Origin: Micromonospora halophytica | GTDB taxonomy: Bacteria; Actinomycetota; Actinomycetes; Mycobacteriales; Micromonosporaceae | Assembly (NCBI RefSeq): GCF_900090245.1 | Contig: NZ_FMDN01000026.1 | Coordinates: 1-64,000 of the forward strand | DNA: 64,000 nucleotides | Reading direction: 5' to 3' | Part shown: in pieces, positions 43,049 through 51,950 of the stretch | Layout of the letters: every line of letters starts with the position of its first letter | Numbering within the stretch: position 1 is the stretch's first letter | The notes under the pieces: model-generated | Told to the model about the DNA's origin: nothing | What the model saw: the letters and a program-made list of their open reading frames with translations, nothing else | The model's database searches: none | Made by a program: the position numbers and the translations under genes

Positions 43049-45871
43049 TCAGTCCTCGAACGCCTCCGGCGACGGGCACGAGCAGACCAGGTTCCGGTCG
43101 CCGTACGCCCCGTCGATCCGCCGCACCGGCGGCCAGTACCGGCCCGCCCGCTGCACCCCGGCCGGATACGCCCCCACCGACCGCGAATACGGGTGCGGCC
43201 ACTCGTCGGCCGACACCATCGCCGCAGTGTGCGGGGCGTTGGCGAGAGGATTGTCCCCGGCGGGCCACTCACCCGAGCCGACCTTGTCGATCTCCGCGCG
43301 GATAGCGATCATCGCGTCGCAGAACCGATCCAACTCGGCCAGGTCCTCGCTCTCGGTCGGCTCCACCATCAACGTCCCGGCCACCGGGAACGACATCGTC
43401 GGCGCGTGGAAGCCGTAGTCGATCAGCCGCTTCGCCACGTCGTCCACGCTCACCCCGGTCGCCTTCGTCAACGGCCGCAGGTCCAGGATGCACTCGTGCG
43501 CCACCAGGCCCTTGTTGCCGGCGTACAGCACCGGGAAGTGCTCACGCAGCCGCGCCGCCACGTAGTTCGCCGCCAGCACCGCCACCCCGGTCGCCCGGAC
43601 CAGCCCCTGCGCGCCCATCATCCGCAGGTACGCCCACGGGATCGGCAGGATGCCCGCCGACCCGTACTTCGCGGCCGAGATCGCCGGGCGGCCGCCGACG
43701 TGCGCCGCACCCGGGTCGCCGGGCAGGAACGGCGCCAGGTGCGCCCGCACCGCCACCGGCCCCACCCCGGGCCCGCCGCCACCGTGCGGAATGCAGAACG
43801 TCTTGTGCAGGTTCAGGTGCGACACGTCCGCGCCGAAGCGGCCCGGCTTGGCGAACCCGACCAGCGCGTTGAGGTTCGCCCCGTCGACGTACACCTGCCC
43901 ACCGGCGTCGTGGACCTTCGCGCACAGTGACGCGATGCCCGTCTCGTACACGCCGTGCGTCGACGGATACGTCACCATGATCGCGGCGAGGGCGTCCCGA
44001 TGCTTGTCGATCTTCGCGTCCAGGTCGACGAGGTCGACGTTGCCGTCGGCGTCACAACCGACCACCACCACCCGCATGCCGGCCATCACCGCCGACGCGG
44101 CGTTGGTGCCGTGCGCCGACGACGGGATCAGGCACACGTCCCGCTGCCCCGCGCCCCGCGAGGCGTGGTACGCCCGGATGGCCAGCAGCCCGGCCAGTTC
44201 CCCCTGCGACCCGGCGTTGGGCTGCACGCTGACCGCGTCGTACCCGGTCACCTCCGCCAGCCACGCCTCCAGCTGCGCGATCATCTCCCGGTACCCGGCG
44301 GTCTGCGACTCGGGCGCGAACGGGTGGATGTGCGCGAACTCCGGCCAGCTCACCGGCTCCATCTCGGTGGTGGCGTTGAGCTTCATCGTGCACGACCCCA
44401 GCGGGATCATGCCCCGGTCCAGCGCGTAGTCGAAGTCGGCCAGCCGGCGCAGGTAGCGCAACATCGCCGTCTCCGAGTGGTGGGTGCGGAACACCGGGTG
44501 GGTGAGGAAGTCCGACGTGCGGCGCAGCGCCGGCGGCAGCGCGACGTCGCCGTCACCGTCGAAGACCGGCACCCCGAACGCCGCCCACACCGCCTCCAGG
44601 TGCGCCCCGGTGGTCGTCTCGTCGCAGGAGATCCCGACCCGGTCGGCGTCCACCAGCCGCAGGTTCACGTGGCGTTCGGCCGCCGCGGCGACCACCTCGG
44701 CCGCCCGAGAAGGCACGACCGCGGTGACGGTGTCGAAGAACGCGACGTCCGTGACCTGCACCCCGCCGGCGCGCAGCCCGGCCGCGAGCCGCGCCGCCAT
44801 GCCACGGGTACGCTCCGCGATCACCCGCAGCCCGTCCGGCCCGTGGTAGACGGCGTACATGCCGGCCATCACCGCCAGCAGCACCTGCGCGGTGCAGATG
44901 TTACTGGTCGCCCTCTCCCGCCGGATGTGCTGCTCACGGGTCTGCAACGCCAGCCGGTACGCCGCGTTGCCGTCGGCGTCACGCGACACCCCCACCAGCC
45001 GGCCCGGCAGCATCCGCTCCAGCCCCGAACGCACCGCCAGGTAACCGGCATGCGGGCCACCGAAGCCCATCGGCACCCCGAAGCGCTGGGTGGAGCCGGC
45101 GGCGATGTCGACGCCGATCTCCCCCGGCGGCCGCAGCAACGTCAACGCCAGCAGATCCGCCGCCACGGTGACCAGCGCGCCCACCGCGTGCGCCGCCTCG
45201 ACCAGGTCGCGGTGCTCGCGCACCGCCCCGGACGCCCCCGGATACTGCAGGTGCAGGCCGAAGAACTCCGCCGGCAGCTCCTCGACGTCCAGGTCCAGCA
45301 CCCGCACCTCGATGCCCAACGGCTCCGCCCGGCTGCCGATCACCGCGATCGTCTGCGGCAGGGTGTCCGCGTCGACCACGTACACGCAGCTCTTGCTGCG
45401 CGACGCCCGGCGGGCCAGGGTCATCGCCTCCGCCGCCGCGGTGCCCTCGTCGAGCATCGACGCGTTCGCGGTGGCCAACCCGGTCAGGTCGGTCACCATC
45501 GTCTGGAAGTTCAGCAGCGCCTCCAGGCGACCCTGGCTGATCTCCGGCTGATACGGCGTGTACGCCGTGTACCAGGCCGGGTTCTCCAGCACGTTACGAC
45601 GGATCACCGCCGGGGTGTGCGTACCGTGGTAGCCCAGGCCGATCATCGACACGGCGACGGTGTTGCCGGCGGCCAGGGCCCGCAGCTCGGCGATGGCCTC
45701 CCGCTCACCGGCCGGCTCCGGCAGGTCCAGGGTGCCGTGCCAGCGGATCACCTCGGGGATCGCCGCGTCCATCAGCTCGTCGATCGAGTCGTAGCCGACG
45801 GCCTGCAGCATCCGGCGCTCATCGGCCCGGCCGGGACCGATGTGCCGGTCGGCGAACTGCTCTGCGGTCAT
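43049..45871 (-). CDS. gcvP: glycine dehydrogenase (decarboxylating), P protein
   Basis: 940 residues, the full-length single-chain P protein. It decarboxylates glycine and passes the aminomethyl group to the lipoyl arm of GcvH. The PLP-binding Lys lies in NLHKTFCIPHGGGGPG. N-terminal FADRHIGPGRADERRMLQAV and MIGLGYHGTHTPAVIRRNVL are typical. AGGAG precedes ATG 45871. A glycine riboswitch occupies the leader, so the gene is turned on by glycine. gcvH is 6 kb away in another unit and gcvT is not in the window. Confidence 0.97.
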   Translation of the reverse strand: MTAEQFADRHIGPGRADERRMLQAVGYDSIDELMDAAIPEVIRWHGTLDLPEPAGEREAIAELRALAAGNTVAVSMIGLGYHGTHTPAVIRRNVLENPAWYTAYTPYQPEISQGRLEALLNFQTMVTDLTGLATANASMLDEGTAAAEAMTLARRASRSKSCVYVVDADTLPQTIAVIGSRAEPLGIEVRVLDLDVEELPAEFFGLHLQYPGASGAVREHRDLVEAAHAVGALVTVAADLLALTLLRPPGEIGVDIAAGSTQRFGVPMGFGGPHAGYLAVRSGLERMLPGRLVGVSRDADGNAAYRLALQTREQHIRRERATSNICTAQVLLAVMAGMYAVYHGPDGLRVIAERTRGMAARLAAGLRAGGVQVTDVAFFDTVTAVVPSRAAEVVAAAAERHVNLRLVDADRVGISCDETTTGAHLEAVWAAFGVPVFDGDGDVALPPALRRTSDFLTHPVFRTHHSETAMLRYLRRLADFDYALDRGMIPLGSCTMKLNATTEMEPVSWPEFAHIHPFAPESQTAGYREMIAQLEAWLAEVTGYDAVSVQPNAGSQGELAGLLAIRAYHASRGAGQRDVCLIPSSAHGTNAASAVMAGMRVVVVGCDADGNVDLVDLDAKIDKHRDALAAIMVTYPSTHGVYETGIASLCAKVHDAGGQVYVDGANLNALVGFAKPGRFGADVSHLNLHKTFCIPHGGGGPGVGPVAVRAHLAPFLPGDPGAAHVGGRPAISAAKYGSAGILPIPWAYLRMMGAQGLVRATGVAVLAANYVAARLREHFPVLYAGNKGLVAHECILDLRPLTKATGVSVDDVAKRLIDYGFHAPTMSFPVAGTLMVEPTESEDLAELDRFCDAMIAIRAEIDKVGSGEWPAGDNPLANAPHTAAMVSADEWPHPYSRSVGAYPAGVQRAGRYWPPVRRIDGAYGDRNLVCSCPSPEAFED

Positions 45872-45949
45872 GCGCTGCGCTCCTAGTGGGGGGCGAGGTC
45901 GACGGGTCGGCCTCCCCCTGAGTCGCACACCAAGGCGCTCCACAGTGCC

Positions 45950-46044
45950 TGCCCACGTGGTCCTTTTGCCTGAGAGGTTCCGGGGAGGGATCTGCCCCTT
46001 CGGCGCCGCCCCGCAAAGGGGGCGGTCTCTCCCGCGTGGGTGCT
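45950..46044 (-). promoter_or_regulatory. glycine riboswitch (single aptamer)
   Basis: On the minus strand the leader reads CCCACGCGGGAGAGACC, GCCGAAGGGGCAGA, CCTCTCAGGCAAAAGGACC and ACGTGGG, the glycine aptamer core. P1 pairs CCCACG (near 46038) with CGTGGG (near 45952). Only one aptamer is visible in the 175 nt before gcvP. It lies about 80 nt from the start codon. Confidence 0.93.
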
Positions 46045-46223
46045 ACGGCATGGTCAACGCTACCAGCGCCGCTGTTTCCGGCAGACGTCGTACCCCCGGG
46101 GCAGGATCATCGGGATCCGCACAGGTGACAGACGGGCACGAACCCACCACCACGCCCCTGCCCGACGGGCCAGCCGCACCGACGCCCCACACCGCCCCGG
46201 CACGCTGATCGCGCCCCGGCCGG
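46045..46223. other. gap between the glycine riboswitch and the sirtuin gene
   Basis: No gene is recognised. The promoter for the gcvP leader should lie here on the minus strand; no clear boxes are seen. Confidence 0.4.
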
Positions 46224-47111
46224 CTAGAGCGCCACCGGCGACACCCCGGCCGGCACCGCCCCAGCAGCGGCGTCCCCGCGCCACCCGGCACCGACGGCGT
46301 CGGCCAACGCGGGCAGCAGCCGCCCCAGCGGCGCGTCCACCCGCAGCGTCGCGTACCCGTCGCCCCGGGTCGGACCCTGGTTGGCGATCGCCACCGCAAT
46401 GCCCAGCTTCGCCGCCCGCAGCACGAACCGCCGCCCCGACATCACCGTCAACGACGACCCCAGCACCAGCAGCGCCCGCGCCCCGCCCACCATCGCGAAA
46501 CAGCGCGACACCCGATCCGCCGGAACCGTCTCACCGAAGAACACCACGTCCGGTTTCAACACACCCGTCCCGCAGAACGTGCAGTCCACGCTCCGGAACC
46601 CGGCCACCTGCGCGTCGTCGAGCTCCACGTCCCCGTCCGGGTTCACCGCCGAGACGGCGGCGTCGAACCCCGGATTGGCCTCACGCAGCCGCCGGTCCAA
46701 CTCCTCCCGCGAGGTCCGGTTACCACAGTCCAGGCACACCACCTCGTCCAGGCGGCCGTGCAACTCCACCACCCCGGCGGCCCCCGCCGCGGTGTGCAAC
46801 CCGTCGACGTTCTGCGTGACGATCCCGTCGACCAGGCCGGCGGCCTGCAACCCGGCCACCGCCCGGTGCCCGTCGTTCGGCGCCGCCCGCGCGATCGTGC
46901 GCCACCCCAGGTGACTGCGCGCCCAGTACCGCCGCCGCGCCACCGGGTCCCCGGTGAACGTCTGATAGGTCATCGGGGTGTGCCGCCGCGCCGCGCCACT
47001 GGGCCCCCGGTAGTCCGGGATGCCCGACTCGGTGGACAACCCCGCCCCGCTCAGCACCACGACACCACCGGCGGCCACCAGGGCGGCAAGCTCGTCGAAC
47101 CTCTCCGTCAC
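46224..47111 (-). CDS. sirtuin-type NAD-dependent deacylase
   Basis: 295 residues. Motifs are VVLSGAGLSTESGIPDYRGP (NAD-binding), VTQNVDGLH, ELHGRLDEVVCLDCGNR (catalytic His and first zinc pair), VDCTFCGTGVLKPDVVFFGE (second zinc pair) and VLGSSLTVMSG. The TPMTYQTF and KPDVVFFGE pattern is that of class II (SIRT4-like) proteins. It removes acyl groups from lysines using NAD. GTG start. Divergent from the NAD(P)-binding gene at 47190. Confidence 0.92.
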   Translation of the reverse strand: MTERFDELAALVAAGGVVVLSGAGLSTESGIPDYRGPSGAARRHTPMTYQTFTGDPVARRRYWARSHLGWRTIARAAPNDGHRAVAGLQAAGLVDGIVTQNVDGLHTAAGAAGVVELHGRLDEVVCLDCGNRTSREELDRRLREANPGFDAAVSAVNPDGDVELDDAQVAGFRSVDCTFCGTGVLKPDVVFFGETVPADRVSRCFAMVGGARALLVLGSSLTVMSGRRFVLRAAKLGIAVAIANQGPTRGDGYATLRVDAPLGRLLPALADAVGAGWRGDAAAGAVPAGVSPVAL

Positions 47112-47189
47112 CCGACCAATGCTGCCTCAACGCCGCGCCCCGGGCGAAGTGAGCGTCGTCGCGCCACCCGGACGGCTAGGTTGGCCGGT

Positions 47190-47861
47190 ATGCGCGTCGT
47201 CATCGCCGGAGGCCACGGCAAGATCGCCCAACTGCTCGAACGGGAACTCGCCGGACGCGGCGACACCGCCGTCGGCCTCATCCGCAACCCCGACCACGCC
47301 GCCCCGCTGCACGCCCTCGGCGCCCAACCGGTCGTCTGCGACCTGGAACACGCCGCCGTCGACGAGGTCACCACCCACCTCACCGGCGCCGACGCGGTCG
47401 TCTTCGCCGCCGGCGCCGGACCCGGCAGCGGCGCCGCCCGCAAGGACACCGTCGACCGCGCCGCCGCCGTGCTGCTCGCCGACGCCGCCCAGACCGCCGG
47501 TGTACGCCGCTACCTGCTCGTCTCCTCCATGGGCGTGGAGGACCCACCCGCGCCCGGCACCGACGAGGTGTGGGCGGCGTACCTGCGGGCCAAACGAGCC
47601 GCCGAGGACGACCTGACCGGCCGGGACCTGGACTGGACGGTGCTGCGCCCCGGCATGCTCACCGACGATGCGCCCACCGGACGGATCCGCCTCGACCGGC
47701 GCGCCCCGCGCGGCGCGGTCACCCGCACCGACGTCGCCCGGGTCCTCGTGGCGCTGCTGCACCACCCGGGCACCATCGGCGCGACCCTCGAACTCGTCGG
47801 CGGGGAACTGCCGATCGCCGACGCGGTCGCCGCCGTCGAGGCCACCGACCCCACCACCTGA
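47190..47861 (+). CDS. NAD(P)-binding SDR-like protein
   Basis: 223 residues. N-terminal Rossmann motif VVIAGGHGKIAQLLERELAG (GGxGxIxxxL), with AGAGPGSGAARKDTVDR and YLLVSSMGVEDPPAPG, places it in the atypical SDR group 5 (YhfK/NmrA-like). Usual role is flavin- or quinone-related oxidoreduction or redox sensing. It lacks the classical YxxxK, having YLRAKRAAE. A TAGGTT box 7 nt before ATG 47190 suggests a leaderless transcript. Confidence 0.87.
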   Translation: MRVVIAGGHGKIAQLLERELAGRGDTAVGLIRNPDHAAPLHALGAQPVVCDLEHAAVDEVTTHLTGADAVVFAAGAGPGSGAARKDTVDRAAAVLLADAAQTAGVRRYLLVSSMGVEDPPAPGTDEVWAAYLRAKRAAEDDLTGRDLDWTVLRPGMLTDDAPTGRIRLDRRAPRGAVTRTDVARVLVALLHHPGTIGATLELVGGELPIADAVAAVEATDPTT

Positions 47862-47889
47862 TCCACGACCCGGCCGCCGGTGGCCGGGT

Positions 47890-48316
47890 CAGCCGCCCAG
47901 CACCGCCCGCAGTTGGGCGCTGGCCCCCGCCGCCGCCTGCGCGTCGGCCCGCAACTGCTCCGACTGCGCAGACAGTCCTGCGCGATGCCCGCCACCGTCG
48001 TGACGTGCCGACGGTCCCGCACCTTCAACCCCGCCCAGCGGATCCGCCCCACACACCGCACCGACTGCCGCCACGCGACCTTCGCCCCGTACCCCAGCTC
48101 GTCGCGGGTGTGCCGGTACGACCCGGTCACCGCGATCTCCTCGCGCACCTGCGCCAGCCGCTCCGCCAGCCCTGCCAGCCGCCGCTCCCGGTGGTACAGC
48201 TCCAGGAACTCCACCGCCTCCTCGACGACGTCCCCGCGGACGGCGACGTCACCCGGCGATGTCACCCGCTGCGACGGCGCCCCCGTCACCGGGCAGCCGG
48301 ACTCGCAACGATCGAC
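47890..48316 (-). pseudogene. remnant of bacterial nitric oxide synthase oxygenase domain
   Basis: The minus strand encodes, in order, CPVTGAPSQR, EEAVEFLELYHRERR, LAERLAQVREEIAVTGSYRH, ELGYGAKVAWRQSVRCVGRI and KVRDRRHV. This is the N-terminal ~100 residues of NOS, including the heme-thiolate Cys in RCVGR. The remaining ~260 residues (arginine- and pterin-binding parts) are absent. The NOS frame runs on without homology; a neighbouring frame ends in an Ala/Gln-rich helix (LSAQSEQLRADAQAAAGA) of unknown origin. Not functional. Confidence 0.8.
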
Positions 48317-48608
48317 GACAGCGCTGCCCGCCCGTACGGAGCGGACACCGACATGGTGGTCAGTGTGCACTTCGGCTTGTCTTCCCGTCCTCCGGCAGGC
48401 CCCGACGCCACCCGCACGCCGCACCCACGCATCAGCTCGGCACCACCCCACCGACCATCACTCACAGTGACGATCTGGTGCCTTTGGTGATCACCCTGGA
48501 CAGGGTGTGCCTGGGAACACCACAACTGTCAACAAGACGACTCCAACCGGGAGTGTGCACAACGGACAACCCCCGGGGCCCGCGCCACGGCCACCCACAC
48601 ACGAAAAC
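48317..48608. other. gene-free stretch right of the NOS remnant
   Basis: No supported gene. Open frames here have unnatural composition. The right part is AT-richer and precedes the terminator of the MerR gene. Confidence 0.4.
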
Positions 48609-48634
48609 GCCGCGACCGGCAACCCGGCCGCGGC
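48609..48634. terminator. terminator after the MerR gene
   Basis: An 11-bp stem with one mismatch (48609-48619 with 48624-48634), CAAC loop, 24 nt beyond the MerR stop on the minus strand. Confidence 0.65.
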
Positions 48635-48657
48635 ACCCCGCACACACCCGAAAGAAC

Positions 48658-49239
48658 TCAGCCCGCCCGACGACGCGCCCGACGCGCCGCCAACTCGTCA
48701 CCCACCACCTCCGACGCCGGCTCGGCGGACTCCCCGCCCCCCGGCGACGCCGGCTCCGCCGGCAGATGCGACAACGAACCCTGAATCTCCTTGAACGCCC
48801 CACCGATCGCGATGCCGAACACACCCTGGCCGCCCTGCAACAGGTCGACCACCTCCTCCGGCGACCGACACTCGTACACCGTCGTGCCGTCCGAGATCAG
48901 CGTGATCCCCGCGAGATCCTCCACCCCACGCGACCGCAACGCCTCGATCGCCTTCCGGATGTTCTGCAGGGACACCCCCGCATCCAACAACCGCTTCACG
49001 ACCTTCAACACCACCAGGTCGCGGAACGAGTACAACCGCTGCGTCCCCGACCCCGACGCGTCCCGCACACTCGGCACCACCAGCGACGTACGCGCCCAGT
49101 AGTCCAACTGCCGATAACTGATCCCCACCGCGTGGCAGGCCGTCACACCCCGGTAACCCACCGAACCGTCACCGTCAGTCGCCACCACACCCGGCTCGCC
49201 CCGCTCCGCAACCGGCTCAGGATCCCGCGGCTCGTGCAT
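48658..49239 (-). CDS. MerR-family regulator (Rv1830-like)
   Basis: 193 residues from ATG 49239. HTH region GYRGVTACHAVGISYRQLDY then WARTSLVVPSVR and QRLYSFRDLVVLKVVKRLLD. The C-terminal part DGTTVYECRSPEEVVDLLQG then GQGVFGIAIGGAFKEIQG is very like M. tuberculosis Rv1830. It is the last gene of the conserved pgsA-to-merR series. GGGGAGG lies 9 nt before the ATG. A lone TTG at 49248 has no spacing for that ribosome-binding site. Confidence 0.88.
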   Translation of the reverse strand: MHEPRDPEPVAERGEPGVVATDGDGSVGYRGVTACHAVGISYRQLDYWARTSLVVPSVRDASGSGTQRLYSFRDLVVLKVVKRLLDAGVSLQNIRKAIEALRSRGVEDLAGITLISDGTTVYECRSPEEVVDLLQGGQGVFGIAIGGAFKEIQGSLSHLPAEPASPGGGESAEPASEVVGDELAARRARRRAG

Positions 49240-49439
49240 CCCGACCAACCTCCCCGTCAGTGCGGTGACACGTCGTTTCCGGGACGTGCACCCCTCGACA
49301 CGGCAACCCTACAGACGCACCCCGGGGTTACCACGCAGGAACGGTCGCGACACGCCGCGCAGCGACACGACGCACCCAGCCACACCACACAACGTCACAC
49401 AGCGTGACCGCTACGACGGGAAACTCACCGCCGACGCAC

Positions 49440-49904
49440 TCAGCCGGCGAAATCCTCCGGACGCACCTGGTCCAGGAACTCGCGGAACTTCTCCACCTCG
49501 TCCTCCTGCTCGTCCGGGATCACGATCCCCGCCTCGCTGAGGACCTGCTCCGCACAACGAATCGGAGCACCCACCCGCAACGCCAACGCGATGGAGTCAC
49601 TCGGCCGGGCCGACACCCGCACCCCGTCGCCCAGCAGCAGATCCGCGTAGAAGACGTTCTCCTTCAACTCGGTGATCTCCACCGCCCGCAACGGCGCCTT
49701 CAACGCCGCCAGCACGTCCCGCAACAAATCATGCGTCAACGGTCGGGCCGGCTTGACCCCCTGCTGCTCGTAGGCGATCGCCGTAGCCTCGACCGCGCCG
49801 ATCCAGATCGGCAGATAGCGGTCGCCCTCGACCTCCCTGAGCAGGACGATCGGCTGGTTGCTGGGCAGCTCCACCCGAACTCCGACCACGCTCAGCTCGC
49901 GCAC
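49440..49904 (-). CDS. bifunctional nuclease family protein (DUF151)
   Basis: 154 residues. LSVVGVRVELPSNQPIVLLR, RYLPIWIGAVEATAIAYEQQ, RPLTHDLLRDVLAAL and GDGVRVSARPSDSIALALRV are the DUF151 core (Rv1829-like). Plant and Thermotoga members have nuclease activity or bind nucleotides; the physiological role in Actinobacteria is unsettled. An acidic C-terminal tail (PDEQEDEVEKFREFLDQV) follows. GTG 49904 has GGAGG 5 nt upstream; the longer frame to 50090 is non-homologous. Confidence 0.9.
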   Translation of the reverse strand: MRELSVVGVRVELPSNQPIVLLREVEGDRYLPIWIGAVEATAIAYEQQGVKPARPLTHDLLRDVLAALKAPLRAVEITELKENVFYADLLLGDGVRVSARPSDSIALALRVGAPIRCAEQVLSEAGIVIPDEQEDEVEKFREFLDQVRPEDFAG

Positions 49905-50086
49905 CGCCGCCTCCGTGTCGTTGTCATCCAAGCCCGCACCGCGCCCTTCCCTGCACGGTACACGGACCGCGACACGGTCGTCCCATGCGCACCAGCCCCA
50001 CGCCCCGCGCCGGAAAAGGGTTACCCCGGCAAGCCTACGACACGCTTCCCGGGGCAGATCTTTCCGCACGCACCACCACCGCCGGC

Positions 50087-50839
50087 TCACCGGCCCAACG
50101 TCGACCGCAACCCCACCCGCACCAACGCCGCGTGCAACTGCTGCGACAACGCCACCAACTCCCGCGCCGTCTCCGCCGCCCGCGCCCGCGCCGCCGGATC
50201 ACTCTGCCGCGCCAACGGCGCCACCAACTGAGCGAACAGACCGACCTCACGATCCGCCGCCGACCGGTACCCCCGCAGATGCCTCGGCTCCAACCCGTAC
50301 GCCGCCAGACCCGCCACCGCCCGCGCGATGATCAACGCATCCGCGTCGTACCAACCCGGCGGATCCGACACCAGCACACCCAGCCGCTCCAACTCGCCCA
50401 ACGTCGACTCGTCGATGCCACTGCGCGCCACCAGGTCGACCCGCCCGAGCCGCACCTGCGACGACTCGGGCTCCTCCACCGCCCGGCCCGGCACCTCGCC
50501 ACCCGGACCCACCGCCACCAACGTCGGCCGCTGCCGACCCGGCGTCTCACCACCGGCGTCCCACTCGGCCAACTGGTCACGAATCACCCGCAACGGCAGA
50601 TACTGATCCCGCTGCGCGGTCAACACGAACCGCAGCCGGGCCACGTCATCCCAGCTGTACTTCCGGTAACCCGCCGCCGTCCGCTGCGGCTCCACCAGCC
50701 CCTCGGCCTCCAGGAACCGCAACTTCGAGATCGTGACGTCCGGGAACTCCACCCGCAACTGCCCCAGCACCTCGCCGATACTCATCAGCGGATGCGACCG
50801 GGCCGCCCCGGGCGGCGAGGAAGCCGCAGGCTCGTTCAC
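50087..50839 (-). CDS. ftsR: FtsR-like MerR regulator
   Basis: 250 residues. HTH LMSIGEVLGQLRVEFPDVTI then SKLRFLEAEGLVEPQRTAAG, YRKYSWDDVARLRFVLTAQR. A second HTH-like C-terminal segment has LVARSGIDESTLGELERLGV. This is the orthologue type of M. tuberculosis Rv1828 and corynebacterial FtsR, which activates ftsZ transcription. The GTG at 50839 overlaps the garA stop by 4 nt (GTGA), so they are translationally coupled. Confidence 0.88.
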   Translation of the reverse strand: MNEPAASSPPGAARSHPLMSIGEVLGQLRVEFPDVTISKLRFLEAEGLVEPQRTAAGYRKYSWDDVARLRFVLTAQRDQYLPLRVIRDQLAEWDAGGETPGRQRPTLVAVGPGGEVPGRAVEEPESSQVRLGRVDLVARSGIDESTLGELERLGVLVSDPPGWYDADALIIARAVAGLAAYGLEPRHLRGYRSAADREVGLFAQLVAPLARQSDPAARARAAETARELVALSQQLHAALVRVGLRSTLGR

Positions 50840-51288
50840 CCCCGGCCGGCCTCCTCCTCCGGGCGAGGACCGGCGATGAACACCACGCGGAACTTACCGA
50901 TCTGCACCTCGTCACCGTTGCTCAACGTCGCCGCCTCGACCCGCTCACGGTTCACGTACGTGCCGTTCAGGCTACCCACGTCCCGCACCGTGAACGTCCC
51001 ACCGTCACGGTGGAACTCCGCGTGCCGCCGCGACACCGTCACGTCGTCCAGGAAGATGTCACTGTCCGGGTGCCGGCCACTCGTGGTCACGTCATGGTCC
51101 AACAGGAACCGCGCACCGGCGTTCGGCCCACGCCGAACCACCAGCAGCGCCATCCCCGGCGGCAACGAGCCGGACATCCGGCTCGGCACCACATCGGTGT
51201 CCGGCCCTTCCAGCACTTCGTCCAACGAACCGAGATTGAGCGTCGAAGTGACGTCGAGCGGGGGGAACTCGTCGCCTGGGCGCGTCAT
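50836..51288 (-). CDS. garA: FHA-domain regulator GarA/OdhI-like
   Basis: 150 residues. A disordered N terminus with a Thr-rich phospho-acceptor segment (DVTSTLNLGS) precedes one FHA domain (SGRHPDSDIFLDDVTVSRRH then AEFHRDGG and DVGSLNGTYVNRERV). In mycobacteria and corynebacteria this protein inhibits 2-oxoglutarate dehydrogenase and glutamate dehydrogenase until phosphorylated by PknB/PknG. The acceptor here differs from the usual ETTS. Coupled to ftsR downstream. Confidence 0.92.
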   Translation of the reverse strand: MTRPGDEFPPLDVTSTLNLGSLDEVLEGPDTDVVPSRMSGSLPPGMALLVVRRGPNAGARFLLDHDVTTSGRHPDSDIFLDDVTVSRRHAEFHRDGGTFTVRDVGSLNGTYVNRERVEAATLSNGDEVQIGKFRVVFIAGPRPEEEAGRG

Positions 51289-51513
51289 GGGACCACCTCA
51301 CGGATCTGTTCGGTCAGCGTCGGCATAATGGCGGGTCTGGCCGCCGGGCAGTCGCACACCCAGCGGCTGGCTCCCCGTGCCCGGGAAGGCAATTACACAA
51401 CGCTCAACTATCGGGTTCTCGGTCGACTGGGCGAGCCTAGCCAGCGCCGAAATGCAGGGCAACCGGACGCGCGGGGAACATCATCGTCCCCCACGCCCGG
51501 CACGGGCAACACT

Positions 51514-51894
51514 TCAGCTCGCGGTGAGCTCGCGATACGCCGCAGCCGTCAACAGCCCGTCCACCGCCGACGGATCGTCCGGAGTGATCTCCAACAACCA
51601 ACCCGCGCCGTACGGATCCGAGTTGATCACCTCAGGAGTGTCACCCAGCGACTCGTTCCGCGCCGACACCGTACCGCCCACCGGCGAGTAGATCTCCGAC
51701 ACGCTCTTGGTCGACTCGATCTCACCCAACGGCTCACCGGCGGCCACCACCGCACCCTCGTCCGGCAACTGGACGAACACGATGTCGCCCAGCGCATCCT
51801 GTGCGAAGTGGGTGATACCGATGCGCAGCACGCCGCCGTCGGCGCCGACCACCCACTCGTGCTCAGCGGTGTAACGCAGATCCTCAGGAATCAC
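51514..51894 (-). CDS. gcvH: glycine cleavage system H protein
   Basis: 126 residues, normal length. The lipoyl-lysine is in GEIESTKSVSEIYSP; YTAEHEWV and DIVFVQLPDEG are conserved. It shuttles the aminomethyl group between P, T and L proteins. GTG start at 51894. No glycine riboswitch precedes it, so it is expressed apart from gcvP, within the membrane/division gene series. This linkage is conserved with Rv1826. Confidence 0.96.
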   Translation of the reverse strand: MIPEDLRYTAEHEWVVGADGGVLRIGITHFAQDALGDIVFVQLPDEGAVVAAGEPLGEIESTKSVSEIYSPVGGTVSARNESLGDTPEVINSDPYGAGWLLEITPDDPSAVDGLLTAAAYRELTAS

Positions 51895-51950
51895 CAGACG
51901 CGTCCTTCATCCATCGGTGCACCGGGGAAGACCCGGCGCGGCCGCGCCGG

